Shown here piece by piece: positions 26,733-34,791 of a stretch of DNA of 64,000 bases. Both the position numbers and the translations under genes were made by a program. The notes beneath the pieces are model-generated. The model was given only the letters and a program-made list of their open reading frames with translations. It did no database searches and was not told where the DNA came from. Within the stretch, counting starts at the first letter, position 1; each line of letters begins with the position of its first letter. Source of the stretch: Leptolyngbyaceae cyanobacterium C42_A2020_001 (GTDB lineage: Bacteria > Cyanobacteriota > Cyanobacteriia > Leptolyngbyales > Leptolyngbyaceae); assembly GCA_015272515.1 (NCBI GenBank), contig JACYLN010000123.1, positions 22,521-86,520 of the forward strand. The letters run 5' to 3'.

Positions 26733-27313
26733 AGTTGGACTCCTTCTGTTTCTAAAAACTGGCGCATGGCAGCGCGGGCGTGAAATAAGCGAGATTTTAC
26801 AGTTCCAAGTGGAATTTCTAAGATTTCAGCAATGTCTTTTTGAGGAACTTCTTCCAGGTCATGCAGCACCAATACCGTGCGATGGTCAAAGCTGAGATGC
26901 TCTAATCCTCGCTGTACCAGGTCTTGATAGTGCAGATGCATGACATCCGGAGCATCTTGTTGGGTAGAGGTATGAGTTGTGAGCCGTTGAAGTTGCGATC
27001 GCCCTTTTGCCGCCGCCTGCCGGTAATCTGCTGCCACATTCCAGGCGATGCGGTAGAGCCAGGTAGAAAATTTGGCTGATTGCCGAAACTTAGGCAATCC
27101 TCTCCAGGCACGTAAGAAAACCTCCTGTACCAAATCATCCAACACAGAACCATCGCAAAGCTGGTAAAGAATCGCTCTTACCCGTTGCTGATGCCGTCGA
27201 TAAAGCGATCGGAAGCTTTGAGTATCTCCCTGAAGACTTTGCTGCACCAGCCTACTGTCATCATTTTCAGAATGGCTACCGTCTGACACTGTTTGCACCA
27301 CAAACACCTGCAA
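26729..27313 (-). CDS. ECF-type RNA polymerase sigma factor
   Basis: 194 residues. Region 2 is in 'FRSLYRRHQQRVRAILYQL' to 'DDLVQEVFLRAWRGLPKF' and 'TWLYRIAWNVAADYRQ'; region 4 is in 'LEEVPQKDIAEILEIPLGTV' and 'KSRLFHARAAMRQFL', a helix-turn-helix for -35 binding. The start appears to be TTG 27313, six bases after GGAGG; a GTG two codons later is also possible. First gene of an apparent three-gene stress operon (sigma, membrane anti-sigma, Spy-like periplasmic protein), so envelope or metal stress is the likely signal (inference). Confidence 0.92.
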   Translation of the reverse strand: MQVFVVQTVSDGSHSENDDSRLVQQSLQGDTQSFRSLYRRHQQRVRAILYQLCDGSVLDDLVQEVFLRAWRGLPKFRQSAKFSTWLYRIAWNVAADYRQAAAKGRSQLQRLTTHTSTQQDAPDVMHLHYQDLVQRGLEHLSFDHRTVLVLHDLEEVPQKDIAEILEIPLGTVKSRLFHARAAMRQFLETEGVQL

Positions 27314-27488
27314 AACGATCCTCCACCCGGTTAGTTAATCACAAACTTAGACCCAATGACTCCACAAAAGGTTCATTGACCAGCGTTGGAAATTTGAGAA
27401 AGACGGGAATACTGAAGAAAGACGCGTTCCTGAAGCGAACACGGTAGAGTAAACCTATCAATTACTGGATCTATTTATCACGCTGTCC

Positions 27489-28400
27489 ATGTCTTCCGTT
27501 CCCACCCTCGCTGAATCGGTCGTGCTCCTCACTGGTGCCTCCACAGGCATTGGTGCTGCTTTGGCAAAAATGTTGGCAACTCGTTATTCAGGCATCCGAT
27601 TAGTGTTGGCTGCTCGCAACCAAGAGCGGCTAGAGCAGGTTGCCGCAGTGTGCCAACAGGCAGGCGCAGAGACGCTGGTTGTTCCCACTGATTTGTCTCA
27701 AATAGAACAAGGACAGGCACTTGCCCAGATAGCGCTAGACCATTTTGGGCGGGTGGATGTGTTGGTGAACAACGCTGGTTACGGGCAGATGGGGCCTCTA
27801 GAACTCATGACTCCTGATGAGTGTCGGCGGCAGTTTGAGGTGAATGTGCTAGGACCTCTGGCGTTAACCCAAACTATTATTCCATCCATGCGCGATCGCG
27901 GCGGCGGCAGAATCATCAACATCAGCTCCATTGGTGGCAGAACCGCGTTCCCTTTTGGTGGACTCTACAGCGGTTCCAAATTTGCCCTCGAAGCCCTCAG
28001 CGATGCTCTCCGCATGGAGCTAGAGCCATTCAATATCAAAGTCAGCGTGGTTGAGCCAGGGGCAGTTCACAACGAATTCTTGGATGTGGTCAAGCAAGAA
28101 ATTGAAACCGCCATACCCGATCCAGAAAACACACCCTATCGCGCCGCCTTTGCTACTTTTGGCGAGTTGGATAAACGCACCAAAGCAACTGCCTGGACTT
28201 CCGATCAGGTTGCTGAAGTCATCATCAGAGTGTTGAAAGCTAAACAGCCCCGCCCCCGCTATGTGGCGGCAACAGCCGGTGGTTTTTTAGTGTTTCTATT
28301 AACCAAAGTGCTGCCCACAAAAGCAGTTGATCGGTTTTGGCAGCGGTTTTATGGAATTGACCAGATTGCAAAAGACTGGAGGTATCAAAAACAAATTTAA
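27489..28400 (+). CDS. Short-chain dehydrogenase/reductase (SDR)
   Basis: 303 residues. The NAD(P)-binding 'LLTGASTGIGAALA' at about 13-26, 'NNAGYG' at about 93-98, an active-site Ser in 'IINISSIGG' and the catalytic 'YSGSK' with Tyr and Lys are all present, so the enzyme should be active. An Arg after the second beta-strand ('LAARNQERLEQVA') suggests NADP preference. The substrate is unknown. The C-terminal ~50 residues are hydrophobic and basic ('GGFLVFLLTKVLPTKAVDRF'), perhaps membrane-associating. It is divergent from the sigma operon. Confidence 0.9.
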   Translation: MSSVPTLAESVVLLTGASTGIGAALAKMLATRYSGIRLVLAARNQERLEQVAAVCQQAGAETLVVPTDLSQIEQGQALAQIALDHFGRVDVLVNNAGYGQMGPLELMTPDECRRQFEVNVLGPLALTQTIIPSMRDRGGGRIINISSIGGRTAFPFGGLYSGSKFALEALSDALRMELEPFNIKVSVVEPGAVHNEFLDVVKQEIETAIPDPENTPYRAAFATFGELDKRTKATAWTSDQVAEVIIRVLKAKQPRPRYVAATAGGFLVFLLTKVLPTKAVDRFWQRFYGIDQIAKDWRYQKQI

Positions 28401-28611
28401 GATTGCTTATTTTGGATTGACTATCACGAATTGTTTGAAAAATTGTATGTTTTTCAGTTCAAGATTTGTTTTACTTCGTGACGATACTTTATCAAACTAA
28501 GTAACATCTAGGCTAGGACACGGGGTGTGAACCAACCAAAGCGCTGAGATTTACTAACTAGCCTGATTTTTTGTTCGTCTACTTGTCCTCCTACAGAGTT
28601 GAGCTAGAGCT

Positions 28612-29709
28612 GTGGTTGAATCGAATGGAAACGACTGTCAAGTCACAATTCTGGAGAAAACCTGCCGGATTAGTATTCCGCCCGTTTTTACCGTAAAGAA
28701 GGCATTGGAGTTTAAGCAAAGTTTCCAACAAGCCTGTCAAAACAATCCAGACCTGACCCATGTTTCACTAGATTTTAGCGAAACAAAATTCATGGACAGT
28801 AGTGGGATTGGAGCATTGGTTGCTAGCCGCAAGTTAGCTCAAAAACAAGGGTTTGAATTGGTTTTACAAAACGTTTCACAGCAGGTTTTGTCTGCCCTTG
28901 CCCTTGCCGATCTTGATAAGTTTTTTGTGATTGAACAAGCTCCACCCGCGCCAAAAACTTCCACCTCAACGGCGGCAGCAAATGCATCGAGCGATCGCCT
29001 CCCCAGAGGAACAGCAGCATCCCTAAGTTCGCCTTCTGCAAAGCTGGTGCCCAAGCGATTCAGAAACATGGTGAAGTCTGAGGAGCAACCGTTTATCACT
29101 CATCCATCCGTGAAGTCTGTGCCAAAACGCGTTATGGATGTAGTAGGCGCGTTAATCGGTTTGGCAATTACGGCAGTCTTGTTCCCTTTCATTGCGATCG
29201 CCATTAAGCTTGACAGTCGCGGACCCATTTTCTTTGGACAGGTGCGCTGTTCACAAATGGGTAAACGCTTCAAAATGTGGAAGTTTCGTTCTATGTGTAC
29301 CGATGCCGAAGCGAAAAAACATCTGGTGCAAAACGAAGCCGAAGGAGCCATCTTTAAAGCTAAGAATGACCCCCGAATTACTCGTGTCGGTCGCATCTTG
29401 CGAAAGACCAGTTTGGATGAATTACCCCAATTTTGGAATGTGTTGAAAGGCGAGATGAGCCTGGTTGGCACTCGTCCTCCCACACCAGACGAAGTGGAGA
29501 AGTATGAAATTTTGCAATGGCAACGGCTCGACATTAAACCTGGAATGACAGGTGAATGGCAGGTGAACGGACGCTCTTCTGTGAAAAACTTTGAAGACAT
29601 CGTTCGCCTCGACTTGAAGTATCAAGAAAACTGGAGCCTCAAATACGATGTTGAATTGATCTTCAAAACTATTTGGGTCATCTTCAACAAAAACTCTGGT
29701 GCTATGTAA
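28612..29709 (+). CDS. STAS domain fused to a membrane sugar (phosphoglycosyl) transferase
   Basis: 365 residues from GTG 28612. Residues ~1-105 form a STAS domain with the phosphorylatable serine context 'FMDSSGIGALVASRKLA', typical of anti-sigma factor antagonists. After a Ser/Ala/Pro-rich linker, residues ~170-365 form a bacterial sugar transferase: one membrane segment 'VVGALIGLAITAVLFPFIAI', then 'KLDSRGPIFFGQVR', 'FRSMCTDAE' and 'LDELPQFWNVLKGEMSLVG'. Such enzymes attach the first sugar phosphate to undecaprenyl phosphate for exopolysaccharide synthesis. The fusion suggests that a kinase/phosphatase switch controls polysaccharide initiation. The stand-alone paralogue at 60684 shares the catalytic half. 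A strong terminator follows. Confidence 0.9.
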   Translation: MVESNGNDCQVTILEKTCRISIPPVFTVKKALEFKQSFQQACQNNPDLTHVSLDFSETKFMDSSGIGALVASRKLAQKQGFELVLQNVSQQVLSALALADLDKFFVIEQAPPAPKTSTSTAAANASSDRLPRGTAASLSSPSAKLVPKRFRNMVKSEEQPFITHPSVKSVPKRVMDVVGALIGLAITAVLFPFIAIAIKLDSRGPIFFGQVRCSQMGKRFKMWKFRSMCTDAEAKKHLVQNEAEGAIFKAKNDPRITRVGRILRKTSLDELPQFWNVLKGEMSLVGTRPPTPDEVEKYEILQWQRLDIKPGMTGEWQVNGRSSVKNFEDIVRLDLKYQENWSLKYDVELIFKTIWVIFNKNSGAM

Positions 29710-29738
29710 CCCAGTGGTCGAATGGTTCTGGTCTTAAA

Positions 29739-29780
29739 GTGAAAAGCGATCGCTTCTTAACCGGAGCGATCGCTTTTCAC
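29739..29780 (+). terminator. Rho-independent terminator built from two HIP1 sites
   Basis: Arms GTGAAAAGCGATCGCT (29739-29754) and AGCGATCGCTTTTCAC (29765-29780) are perfect 16-bp reverse complements with a 10-base loop, 29 bases after the sugar transferase stop. The core of each arm is a HIP1 octamer. The A/T flanks make a bidirectional intrinsic-terminator-like hairpin, although only four U follow the GC stem. Confidence 0.7.
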
Positions 29781-29820
29781 TACCAACACACCTGAGAGGA
29801 GAGCGTCAAATCCACTCTAT

Positions 29821-29909
29821 TAAAAGTGGCAAAGCTAAAAGTGGCAAAGCCTCAGTAGAAACCATTTTGAACTTTTAACTTTTCATTTTTAATTAATTCT
29901 TATTCCTTA
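29821..29909 (+). repeat. 15-bp tandem duplication and AT-rich intergenic repeat, copy 2
   Basis: TAAAAGTGGCAAAGC occurs twice in tandem (29821-29835, 29836-29850). It is followed at 29863-29909 by the CATTTTGAACTTTT...ATTCCTTA sequence also seen at 13898-13937. The segment lies between the terminator of the STAS-sugar transferase gene and the 3' end of moeB. No coding function is seen. Confidence 0.5.
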
Positions 29910-31079
29910 ATATTCCGGTACTGAAGGATCAACCTCTCTGCTCCAGGCGGTAATTCCACCCTTCACATTGATGCCGTCAACGCCCGCCTGCTTCAAAATG
30001 CCGATTGCCTTTGCCGAGCGACCACCCATCTTGCAATGCACCACGAGTTTGTGACCATTGACGAGTTCCTTCACCTTGTCAACCCCATTGCCATTCTCAA
30101 TATCTGGCAGCGGTACCAATACAGAACCAGGAATTCGGGCAATTTCATACTCATTGGGATTCCGCACATCCAACAGCACAAAATCATCATCTCCACTATC
30201 GAGAAGTTGCCTCAACTCCTGTACCGTCATCTCCTGCAAGTCAGACTGCTGCTGGGCTTCGGCGGCTTTTGCCTGGGGAATACCACAGAACATTTCGTAA
30301 TCGATCAACTTATCAATCACGGGACGCTCTGGATTGGGTCGTAGCTTCAGTTCTCGGAATTTCATATCCAGCGCATTGAATAGCAACAGGCGACCATTCA
30401 ACGTTGTGCCCTTGCCCAAAATGATCTTGATGGTTTCGGTTGCCTGAATCACACCAATAATCCCCGGCAGAATCCCCAACACGCCGCCCTCTGCACAGGA
30501 GGGCACGAGTCCGGGTGGGGGAGGTTCGGGGTACAGATCGCGGTAGTTGGGACCATCTTCGTAGTTAAAGACGGTTGCCTGCCCTTCAAAGCGGTAAATG
30601 GAGCCGTAGACATTGGGTTTGCCCAACAGCACGCAGGCATCATTGACCAGGTAGCGGGTGGGGAAGTTGTCGGTTCCGTCTACTACGATGTCGTAGGGTT
30701 CGGCGATTTGCAGAGCATTTTCGGAACTCAGGCGAGTTTCGTATAAATCCACCTGGCAGTAGGGGTTAATTTCCAGAATCCGATCTTTGGCAGAGTGGAT
30801 TTTAGGCTTGCCGACCCAGGAGGTGCCATGAATCACCTGGCGCTGGAGGTTAGAGCGATCCACCACATCAAAATCCACAATGCCAATGCGCCCAATCCCG
30901 GCCGCTGCAAGATAAAGCAGCAAGGGAGAACCCAGTCCGCCTGTACCAATACACAAAACGCTGGCAGCTTTCAGGCGCTTTTGACCTTCCAAGCCCACTT
31001 CTGGCAAGATCAAATGTCGTGAATAGCGTTCATATTCTTCTTTTTCGAGCTGGATTTCATCCAGGTTGGGATTCAGCAT
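29907..31079 (-). CDS. moeB: Molybdopterin-synthase adenylyltransferase MoeB with C-terminal rhodanese domain
   Basis: 390 residues from ATG 31079; the frame opens 264 bases earlier but that part is low in complexity and overlaps the JAMM gene. The E1-like ThiF/MoeB domain has 'CIGTGGLGSPLLLYLAAAG' (ATP), 'DFDVVDRSNLQRQVIH', and 'CAEGGVLGILPG' with the probable catalytic Cys. The last ~110 residues are a rhodanese with the active Cys in 'LVVHCKMGGRSAKAI'. It adenylates the C-terminus of ubiquitin-like sulfur carriers (MoaD, ThiS or CysO type) and can hand on persulfide sulfur. The JAMM gene upstream suggests a carrier that must be trimmed to expose its C-terminal glycines. Confidence 0.94.
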   Translation of the reverse strand: MLNPNLDEIQLEKEEYERYSRHLILPEVGLEGQKRLKAASVLCIGTGGLGSPLLLYLAAAGIGRIGIVDFDVVDRSNLQRQVIHGTSWVGKPKIHSAKDRILEINPYCQVDLYETRLSSENALQIAEPYDIVVDGTDNFPTRYLVNDACVLLGKPNVYGSIYRFEGQATVFNYEDGPNYRDLYPEPPPPGLVPSCAEGGVLGILPGIIGVIQATETIKIILGKGTTLNGRLLLFNALDMKFRELKLRPNPERPVIDKLIDYEMFCGIPQAKAAEAQQQSDLQEMTVQELRQLLDSGDDDFVLLDVRNPNEYEIARIPGSVLVPLPDIENGNGVDKVKELVNGHKLVVHCKMGGRSAKAIGILKQAGVDGINVKGGITAWSREVDPSVPEY

Positions 31080-31162
31080 AGTCAGTGTTTGCGGTGATGA
31101 ATTGAGTAGATAAAGAGCTGGTGCAAGAATGGGGATGGGAGATAGGGTGTAGGGTATGGGGG

Positions 31163-31681
31163 TTAGGGGAAGGGTAGAGTAGAGCAGGTAGCAGACTTGG
31201 TTGGAAGGGTGGCAAACTCGATCGCTTCGGGTTGAAATTGGTGAGCTTCGTTTAAGTGCCAACTTTGGAGATCCTGGGCAGTTCCTTGTTGCACGGAGAT
31301 GATGACGTAGGAGTAGTGCTGCCAGGCAAGGCGGCGATCGCATTCGGAAGGAACCGCTGCCTGATCAGGATGGGAGTGGTAGATGCCAATGATCTCCAGC
31401 CCACAGTTCCGAGCCTCCCGCATGACGGTCAACATCTCTTGGGGGTTGACCCAGTAGCGATGAGATTTGGAACAGGATAATCCATCGTCTAAGTCACGAG
31501 TTTGTAGCTCGTGAGGGGTGTTTTCATCCCAGGCATTTTCCACAGCACGAACTGCAACGACGTGTTTCATCGGCTGTTGCCCCAATCTGCCAAGCATCAA
31601 TCCGCAACACTCGTTGGGATAGGCTTGTTCAGCGTGCGATCGCATCGCTTGTAGGTGGTCAGCACAAAGGATTAAGGACAC
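31163..31681 (-). CDS. JAMM/MPN+ family metalloprotease (Mov34-like)
   Basis: 172 residues from GTG 31681. The JAMM zinc-site is complete: Glu in 'YPNECCGLMLG' and 'YHSHPDQAAVPSECD', i.e. H-x-H-x7-S-x2-D with one extra Pro as usual. Bacterial JAMM proteins next to ThiF/MoeB genes remove residues from the C-terminus of ubiquitin-like sulfur carriers, as with Mec+ and CysO. This fits its place 83 bases upstream of moeB on the same strand. No sulfur-carrier gene is adjacent, so the partner is elsewhere. Confidence 0.9.
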   Translation of the reverse strand: MSLILCADHLQAMRSHAEQAYPNECCGLMLGRLGQQPMKHVVAVRAVENAWDENTPHELQTRDLDDGLSCSKSHRYWVNPQEMLTVMREARNCGLEIIGIYHSHPDQAAVPSECDRRLAWQHYSYVIISVQQGTAQDLQSWHLNEAHQFQPEAIEFATLPTKSATCSTLPFP

Positions 31682-31958
31682 TGCTAGAAAGGGAAAATTG
31701 CTTAAGTATTTTATTGTAAGCCAGGATCAGAACCAACCTGCCAATCTTCCATTTTTTGAAGGCTAGAATGGGGTTGCCCCGGCATGTTAGGAGCAAGTTG
31801 CCATCCGGTAACCCTATCACCGACCGATGTTGTCTTGTGGTGATTCAGTCCTTGCCTATCTGAATACTTGTTCTCCATATCAGCGTTGCTACGGGGCACC
31901 CTAATTTTTCCAAATATCCTGAAAGCGGCTCAGTTCGTTGTTGCGTCAAAAGTTCAGC

Positions 31959-32810
31959 ATGGTTCGTCGAGAAGTCATTATCAAAGATACCCATCGCGGC
32001 TTGTATTACCGGGATGGGGTGCTTACCAAAGTGTTGAGCGCTGGACGCTACGTGATTCCCTACCCAATTAACTTGGGCTTTTTTCGTCAATCAAAGGTCG
32101 AGATCGTGTTGGTGGATGTGCGGGAACGGGATTTGACCATCAAAGGGCAGGAAATTCTCACAGCGGATAAGGTGGCGGTGCGGGTGAGCATTGTGGTGCA
32201 GTTCCGAGTCACCGATCCCCGTGCGGCACTGCATGAAGTGGAGAATTACGAAGATCGGCTGTACAGTGATGTGCAATTGGCGGCGCGGCGATCGCTCGCT
32301 TCTATGTCGCTAGAAGAAATTTTGACGAATCGCAATCGGCTGAATGAAGACATTTTGCAGGATGTGCAGGAAGTTGCCAGCCGCTATGGAGTGACGATTC
32401 TACGAGCCGATGTCAAAGATTTGATCTTTCCCGGCAATCTTCAGGAAATTATGAACCGGGTGCTGGCAGCAGAACGCATGAGCCAGGCGCATCTAGTAGA
32501 AGCTCGCACCAAAGCCGAAGTGCAGCAGATTGAGGCTCAAGCCGCTACCGAAACTCAACGATTGGAGATTGAAACGCGAGTAGAAGCAGCCCGGCAAGCA
32601 GCCCGGGCAGAAGCGGAAGTCCAACGGATCAAAACAGCGGCGGATATTCAGGCATTGCAGCAACGAGAACAAGCTGCTCAAGCCTACTCCAGCCACCCCG
32701 CTTTGCTGCGATTGCAGGAACTGGAAACCTTACGTGAACTGGCGAAAACTGCCAACGCCCGGATTTACATCAATATGGATCGAGCTGAGACAAATGGCGA
32801 TCGCGATTAG
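31959..32810 (+). CDS. Slipin/SPFH (band 7) family protein
   Basis: 283 residues from ATG 31959. An SPFH domain ('VRREVIIKDTHRGLYYRDG' to 'DLTIKGQEILTADKVAVRV' and 'LEEILTNRNRLNEDILQDV') is followed by a long Ala/Glu/Arg coiled coil ('RTKAEVQQIEAQAATETQ...'). Unlike most slipins it has no evident N-terminal membrane segment, so attachment would be peripheral or through oligomers. SPFH proteins scaffold membrane microdomains and often work with proteases. The stop overlaps that of the convergent nuclease-like gene by four bases. Confidence 0.88.
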   Translation: MVRREVIIKDTHRGLYYRDGVLTKVLSAGRYVIPYPINLGFFRQSKVEIVLVDVRERDLTIKGQEILTADKVAVRVSIVVQFRVTDPRAALHEVENYEDRLYSDVQLAARRSLASMSLEEILTNRNRLNEDILQDVQEVASRYGVTILRADVKDLIFPGNLQEIMNRVLAAERMSQAHLVEARTKAEVQQIEAQAATETQRLEIETRVEAARQAARAEAEVQRIKTAADIQALQQREQAAQAYSSHPALLRLQELETLRELAKTANARIYINMDRAETNGDRD

Positions 32811-33475
32811 GCAATTTTAGAGGTTAGAGAGCAGTTCTGTTCCCCTATCGCTTTGAGGGTTTGTAGCACTTGTAGAGCGTGATCGTGCTCAAATAGGTAA
32901 AGCGGTGGCAATAGTTGATAGGTCGGTGGAGTTCTTTTCTGAAGTTGCACAAATTGATAGTTGATGCCATTGGTCACCAAACCCCACACAGACTCTTGGT
33001 GTTCTAAGCCTTTATAGGTGTAGGCGAGTAACTGTGGCAATCCAGCCGAAAGGTCAATCGCACTATTCTTCGCCTCAATAACTAATATCCATAATGTCTG
33101 TTTGTTGTCTCCATAGCTCTCAGATTCCTGATGAATCACTAAGACATCTATCCGTCCTGAAACTTCGGTATCTTCGTCTAAAACTGAAATGCGGGCGATC
33201 GCTTCTTCCAACTTCAGTTCAAACGGGTAGCGGTAAAATCCTGCCAATCTCAGCAACGGGTAAACGGTCAAAACTTTGATAAGTCCTTCGGAAACCTTAC
33301 CTGAAGCCAAATAGTTTTCAAAATCGGTAGCAACTTGGGCAAGTTCTTGTTGCTCGTAGTCAGTTAACGGTGCTAGCGCCAGTAAATCTGTCACGTTAGC
33401 TATGGGGAACCTTTGTAGCCCAAGTAGCTGATGAACTTGTTGCAAGCTTAGTTTTTCAGCATTTAGGGTAACCAT
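32807..33475 (-). CDS. PD-(D/E)XK-like nuclease protein, function unknown
   Basis: About 222 residues from ATG 33475; an ATG nine codons earlier is also possible. The C-terminal half reads 'SGRIDVLVIHQESES', then 'LWILVIEAKNSAIDLSAGLP', with D, E-x-K and a following 'QLLAYTYKG' helix as in type I restriction HsdR N-terminal and related PD-(D/E)XK nuclease domains. The N-terminal half is helical and unrecognised. No methyltransferase, helicase or specificity subunit is near, so it is either a solitary nuclease-fold protein or a structural homologue. The family occurs widely in cyanobacteria and Bacteroidetes (recollection, unchecked). Confidence 0.72.
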   Translation of the reverse strand: MVTLNAEKLSLQQVHQLLGLQRFPIANVTDLLALAPLTDYEQQELAQVATDFENYLASGKVSEGLIKVLTVYPLLRLAGFYRYPFELKLEEAIARISVLDEDTEVSGRIDVLVIHQESESYGDNKQTLWILVIEAKNSAIDLSAGLPQLLAYTYKGLEHQESVWGLVTNGINYQFVQLQKRTPPTYQLLPPLYLFEHDHALQVLQTLKAIGEQNCSLTSKIA

Positions 33476-33510
33476 TAGAGCATTTCCACACCTCTTTATC
33501 ATGCCGCAGC

Positions 33511-34242
33511 TTAGTGCATTCTTGCTGCGCCCAGGTAGAGTTCGCCGACTTTGGGATCGTTGAGTAGATCAATGCCGCGTCCTTCAAACCGATCTTTCCC
33601 CGCTTCCAGCACATAGCCTCGATCTGCCATCTCCAGAGCTTTGCGGGCATTTTGTTCGACTAAAGCGATCGCCGTTCCGCTGCGGTTAATTTCCCGAATC
33701 TGCTCAAACACGCTATTTACCAACATGGGAGACAGTGCCGCTGAAGGTTCATCCAGTAGCAGCAAACTGGGTTTCAGCATTAGCGCTCTACCCATTGCCA
33801 GCATTTGCCGTTCTCCACCAGAAAGGGTTCCTGCCCGTTGTTTGCGACGATCTGCCAGCTTGGGGAAGCGCGAAAAAATTTCCTCTTTCAATGGTTGAAT
33901 CGGTTCATCTAGCACAAACGCCCCCATCTCCAGGTTTTCATCCACCGTGAGGGAGCGAAACACGTTGGCAATTTGCGGTACGTAGCACATCCCCCGTTGC
34001 ACGATCGCGTCCGACTTTAACCCGGCAATATTTTCGCCCTGAAACACAATCTTGCCCGTATGGGGAGTCAGCAAGCCAAAGATCGCCTTTGCCAGGGTAG
34101 ATTTTCCTGCTCCGTTGGGACCAATTACTGCTACCAACTCTCCCGGATAAATCCGAAAGTTTACGCCTTGCAAGATATCCAGGTCTTTAACGTATCCAGC
34201 AAAAACATTTTCAACTTCAAGAATGGGCGCAGAGTCAGGCAT
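33511..34242 (-). CDS. ABC transporter ATPase, LivF/NatE type (branched-chain or neutral amino acid, possibly urea)
   Basis: 243 residues: Walker A 'GPNGAGKSTLAKAIF', Q-loop region 'YVPQIANVFRSLTVDENL', signature 'LSGGERQMLAMGRAL' and Walker B 'LLLLDEPSAAL'. The short, single-domain form and 'FRSLTVDENLEMGAFV' segment are typical of LivF and of cyanobacterial NatE, which energises neutral amino acid uptake; UrtE is a close relative. No permease, binding protein or LivG partner is adjacent, consistent with the scattered nat genes of cyanobacteria. Confidence 0.88.
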   Translation of the reverse strand: MPDSAPILEVENVFAGYVKDLDILQGVNFRIYPGELVAVIGPNGAGKSTLAKAIFGLLTPHTGKIVFQGENIAGLKSDAIVQRGMCYVPQIANVFRSLTVDENLEMGAFVLDEPIQPLKEEIFSRFPKLADRRKQRAGTLSGGERQMLAMGRALMLKPSLLLLDEPSAALSPMLVNSVFEQIREINRSGTAIALVEQNARKALEMADRGYVLEAGKDRFEGRGIDLLNDPKVGELYLGAARMH

Positions 34243-34364
34243 GGCGATTGTCGATTGATGATTTCAGATTTTAGAGGAAGGTTGGGCATTTCGGATTCTA
34301 AACCGCGATCGCGGGTCAGATCGAATCCATCTCAAATCAACAATCTCCAAGCTAATCATCGTAA

Positions 34365-34592
34365 CTATTGAGGAGTTTTTTGCAGATCAGGGCGTTCTTC
34401 CGGCGCGATCGCCCCTTCAACTGGGCAAACTTGAAGGCAAATTCCACAGTCAATACAGGTGGAAAAGTCAATCCAGTACCAATCAGTGCCCTTCATGTTT
34501 TTACCTGGACCCGGATGAATGCAGGCAACCGGGCAAGCATCGACACAATCGGCAACGCCTTCGCAAGTTTCAGTAACAATCGTATGAGGCAC
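34365..34592 (-). CDS. Bacterial-type 2[4Fe-4S]-like ferredoxin
   Basis: 75 residues from GTG 34592. Two cysteine groups are visible: 'CEGVADCVDACPVACIHPG' and 'CIDCGICLQVCPVEGAI', the second a canonical C-x2-C-x2-C-x3-CP. The first has the longer C-x5-C-x3-CP spacing seen in ferredoxins with a [3Fe-4S] or [4Fe-4S] cluster. An insertion 'GPGKNMKGTDWYWIDFSTC' lies between them. It carries electrons in the cytoplasm; its partner is unknown. Confidence 0.88.
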   Translation of the reverse strand: MPHTIVTETCEGVADCVDACPVACIHPGPGKNMKGTDWYWIDFSTCIDCGICLQVCPVEGAIAPEERPDLQKTPQ

Positions 34593-34791
34593 GGCTTGAT
34601 GAGGGATGGGTGGGTGGGTGAGTAGGTGGATGGTGGGAAGAGGAGTAGAGAGGTTGGGGGAATTCTATGCACTCACCCCAGTCCTCACCTTTTAACTCTT
34701 TGGCTCCAATCAATAATCTAAAATCTGTAATTTCAAATCCTTCCCCTACACCCTATACCCTACACCCTTTTCATCACCCTACACCCTTTTT
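34593..34791. repeat. Pyrimidine/purine-rich low-complexity spacer
   Basis: Contains a GGGTGGGTGGGTGAG-like run (34609-34630) and repeated CCCTACACCC units (about 34742-34795), together with an AATCTAAAATCTGTAAT stretch. The same vocabulary recurs at 43080-43254, 57510-57639 and 58159-58290. It separates the ferredoxin from hisZ and shows no gene. Confidence 0.5.

Noticed and set aside
31080..31343. N-terminal extension of MoeB (88 residues)
   Set aside because: It overlaps the JAMM gene, is low in complexity, and MoeB normally starts near the chosen ATG 31079.
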